Position numbers and translations under genes: made by a program
Assembly: GCA_945862385.1 (NCBI GenBank)
Contig: CAMAXV010000004.1
Span: 1 to 64,000, forward strand
DNA from: Chitinophaga pinensis
Lineage (GTDB): Bacteria; Bacteroidota; Bacteroidia; Chitinophagales; Chitinophagaceae
Reading direction: 5' to 3'
DNA length: 64,000 nucleotides
Part shown: piece after piece, positions 61,849 through 64,000 of the stretch
How positions within the stretch are numbered: the stretch's first letter is position 1
Layout of the letters: every line of letters begins with the position of its first letter
The notes under the pieces: model-generated
The model's input: the letters and a program-made list of their open reading frames with translations, nothing else
What the model was told of the DNA's origin: nothing
Database searches by the model: none

Positions 61849-63264
61849 ATGAAAATTTTACACGTCAGTGCAGAGTGCTATCCGGTGGCAAAAGCTGGAG
61901 GATTAGGCGACGTAGTTGGCGCACTTCCGCGCTTTCAGGCAGAACTCGGACATGATTCAGGTGTGGTTATGCCAATGTACCGGACTCCCTTTTTATATGC
62001 CAATGACTGGCTTGTTGTTCATAAAGCGTCCACCAATCTTGGACATTGGTGGTTTGAATATACCGTAATTAAAGAAAAGACAGACAAACAGGGATTTTCA
62101 CTTTATCTTCTTGATATCAATGGTTTGCTGGACAGGGAAAAAGTTTATGGCTATGAAGATGATACGGAACGTTTCATGGCCTTTCAGGTTGCAATGGTTC
62201 ACTGGTTGAATACATGGGAACAGTTACCTGATGTGGTTCATGTACACGATCACCACACTGCACTCATCCCCTTTATGATGCAACACTCCTATGCATATCA
62301 AAGGCTTGCCGGTGTCCCTTCTGTATTAACAATCCACAATGCCCAGTATCAGGGATCATTTGGCTGGGATAAAACCATCTATCTCCCACACTGGGATAGT
62401 TGGAAAAGAGGACTGCTTGAGTGGGAAGGACAGATTAATCCGCTTGCATCAGGTATAAAATGTGCCTGGAAAGTTACAACAGTAAGTCAGACTTATCTGC
62501 AGGAGCTGAGATACATGAGTAACGGACTGGAAGCAATTTTTGAGTATGAGCAAGGTAAATGTATCGGCATTTTAAATGGTATCGATTTTAAGGTTTGGAA
62601 TCCTGAATCAGACCAGTATTTAAAGAATCACTTTACTCCTGAGACCCTTGAAGCTGGAAAGAAAGCTAATAAGTTGCTAATCTGCAATCAGTTTAATCTT
62701 GATCCCGATAAACCTTTGTTTATTTTTATAGGAAGACTGGTAGGGGAAAAAGGAGCAGATTTGTTACCTAATGTTATCAGGGATGCCTTCCGGTTTATTG
62801 GCAGGAGTATGAATTTTCTCATATTAGGTAGTGGAGAAAAGCAGGTTGAGGATGAATTGAGTCACCTGAAAGTTATTTCACAGGGAGACTATAACACTTA
62901 CATTGGGTACAATGAAACACTCAGTCATATCATGTATGCAGGAGCCGATTTCCTGTTGATGCCATCAAGGGTAGAACCATGTGGGTTAAATCAATTATAT
63001 GCACTGAGATACGGAACAATACCAGTTGTGCGTAAAACTGGTGGATTAAAAGATACGGTCATTGATATCGGAAATTCTGGGGGTTATGGTATAAATTTTG
63101 AGCAGGTATCGGTAGGAGATATTACCCATGCCATATATAGGGCTTTGGAGTTATACCGTGATATTGGAACTTTTCGCAGTTTAAAGAAAAAGATTATGCA
63201 GCTTGATTTCAGCTGGAATAAAAGTGCAACAGATTATATTGATTTATACCAAAGTTTTCAGTAA
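61849..63264 (+). CDS. glgA: Glycogen synthase (GT5)
   Basis: GlgA extends alpha-1,4-glucan chains from ADP-glucose. The N-terminal KAGGLGDVVGALP (Lys15 in the ADP-glucose loop) and late EPCGLNQLYALRYGTIPVVRKTGGL identify a GT-B starch/glycogen synthase. Other conserved segments are HVHDHHTALIPF and FIGRLVGEKGAD. At 471 aa the length is standard. It is followed 22 bases later by glgC, which makes ADP-glucose, in the same direction. Confidence 0.95.
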   Translation: MKILHVSAECYPVAKAGGLGDVVGALPRFQAELGHDSGVVMPMYRTPFLYANDWLVVHKASTNLGHWWFEYTVIKEKTDKQGFSLYLLDINGLLDREKVYGYEDDTERFMAFQVAMVHWLNTWEQLPDVVHVHDHHTALIPFMMQHSYAYQRLAGVPSVLTIHNAQYQGSFGWDKTIYLPHWDSWKRGLLEWEGQINPLASGIKCAWKVTTVSQTYLQELRYMSNGLEAIFEYEQGKCIGILNGIDFKVWNPESDQYLKNHFTPETLEAGKKANKLLICNQFNLDPDKPLFIFIGRLVGEKGADLLPNVIRDAFRFIGRSMNFLILGSGEKQVEDELSHLKVISQGDYNTYIGYNETLSHIMYAGADFLLMPSRVEPCGLNQLYALRYGTIPVVRKTGGLKDTVIDIGNSGGYGINFEQVSVGDITHAIYRALELYRDIGTFRSLKKKIMQLDFSWNKSATDYIDLYQSFQ

Positions 63265-63286
63265 ATTGACAAAATACATTTAAGCT

Positions 63287-64000
63287 ATGAATAAGAATGT
63301 TATTGCTATCATATTAGGGGGCGGAGCGGGGACAAGGCTTTCACCATTGACATCTACCAGAAGCAAACCTGCAGTACCTATTGCAGGTAAATACCGCCTT
63401 GTTGACATCCCGATTTCTAATTGTCTGAATTCAAATATTGGGAGAATGTATGTTCTCACGCAGTTTAATTCTGCATCTCTGAACAAGCATATAAAAAACA
63501 CCTATCATTTCAGCGCATTCAGCAGTGCTTTTGTGGATATCATTGCCGCAGAGCAAACTCCGGATAATCCCGCTTGGTTTCAAGGAACGGCTGATGCCGT
63601 AAGGCAATCCCTGAGGCACATAACACAGCAGGATTTTGAATATGTCCTTATTCTTTCAGGTGATCAGCTATATCAAATGGATTTTGAGGATATGATCGAA
63701 AATCATATTCAAAGTCATGCAGATATTTCTATTGCCACCATTCCTGTTGGCACGCAAGAGGCTACAGAGTTTGGAATTATGAAAAAAGGAGAAGACGGAA
63801 TTATCTCTTCTTTCATTGAAAAACCTAAGGCTGAAGTACTGTCAGATTGGGAAAGTGATACAGGTGAAGCGATGGTTAAACAAGGCCGGAACTACCTTGC
63901 CAGTATGGGGATTTATATTTTTGGCAGAAAAGTGCTCTTTGATTTGTTGCAGGATGAGTTTAAAGACGCAACAGACTTTGGTAAGGAAATCATACCATAC
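63287..64000 (+). CDS. glgC: Glucose-1-phosphate adenylyltransferase, 3' end cut by window
   Basis: The gene runs off the right edge, so only the first 238 residues are seen and the ORF track omits it. LGGGAGTRLSPLTSTRSKPAVPIAGKYR is the nucleotidyltransferase and allosteric N-terminus of GlgC; WFQGTADAVRQSL, LSGDQLYQMDFEDM and FGIMKKGEDG follow in family order. It makes ADP-glucose for GlgA. The ATG at 63287 is clear and lies 22 bases after glgA. The reading frame is intact up to the window end. Confidence 0.94.
   Translation, partial: MNKNVIAIILGGGAGTRLSPLTSTRSKPAVPIAGKYRLVDIPISNCLNSNIGRMYVLTQFNSASLNKHIKNTYHFSAFSSAFVDIIAAEQTPDNPAWFQGTADAVRQSLRHITQQDFEYVLILSGDQLYQMDFEDMIENHIQSHADISIATIPVGTQEATEFGIMKKGEDGIISSFIEKPKAEVLSDWESDTGEAMVKQGRNYLASMGIYIFGRKVLFDLLQDEFKDATDFGKEIIPY

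Noticed and set aside
63280-63501. Minus-strand ORFs 63280-63501 and 63431-63619
   Set aside because: They are antisense to the clear, truncated glgC gene that the track does not list.

Overview
The window reads as chromosomal DNA of a member of the Bacteroidota. The DNA is AT-rich, and most starts lack a Shine-Dalgarno sequence; several are TTG or GTG. The recognisable promoters follow the Bacteroidota form (TTTG, about 19 bp, TAnnTTTG). Gene content fits too: a DUF2851 protein, a HU-CCDC81-like protein, a type-B succinate dehydrogenase cytochrome, a long LepB and outer-membrane beta-barrel proteins with TPR partners. The class cannot be fixed from this window. A complete sdhCAB set suggests respiratory metabolism. 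I see no rRNA, tRNA, CRISPR array, insertion sequence, integrase, phage gene or plasmid gene, and no gene-free gap over about 300 bases. The window looks like core chromosome, not an accessory island.

Layout. 1-6 kb: a tiny lipoprotein gene, a DnaQ-like exonuclease, a GT2 glycosyltransferase, an EamA transporter and a secreted S9 peptidase. 6-11.7 kb (minus): DoxX, YbgC-type thioesterase, cinA, a 2-oxoacid dehydrogenase E2 and a B12-type radical SAM protein. 11.7-18 kb (plus): a tight envelope operon of giant TPR protein, beta-barrel, HU-CCDC81-like membrane protein and methyltransferase. 18-25.5 kb: S41 protease, an amino-sugar kinase with murQ, an unknown acidic protein and sdhCAB. 25.6-30.2 kb: a very large probable outer-membrane protein and a coiled-coil membrane protein. 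30.3-40.6 kb: housekeeping genes (holA, ribF, purM, ftsE-like, rpsO, pnp, prmA, plsY). 40.6-43.6 kb: a CarH-like MerR regulator with tandem direct repeats before its start, lepB and cdd. 43.6-49 kb: an RND efflux operon. 49-53.4 kb: a SirB1-like protein, topA and a hydrolase. 53.5-57.2 kb: kdsC-like, ubiA-like, maf, DUF2851 and osmC. 57.3-64 kb: a small barrel, lipA, a ROK sugar kinase, a FucP-family transporter and divergent glgA-glgC; glgC is cut by the window edge.

How the genes work together. Transporter, ROK kinase, glgC and glgA could form a glucose uptake-to-glycogen unit. The amino-sugar kinase and murQ suit cell-wall sugar recycling. lipA makes the cofactor used by the E2 subunit, though the two genes are far apart. 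The least explained parts are the TPR/barrel/HU-like operon, the 1149-aa surface protein, the E2-coupled radical SAM protein, and the CarH-like regulator, which keeps most cobalamin-site residues but lacks the histidine used in the light state of known CarH. Start codons were moved from the ORF track where family N-termini, signal peptides or terminators argued for it. No database search was possible, so all family names rest on motif recognition.
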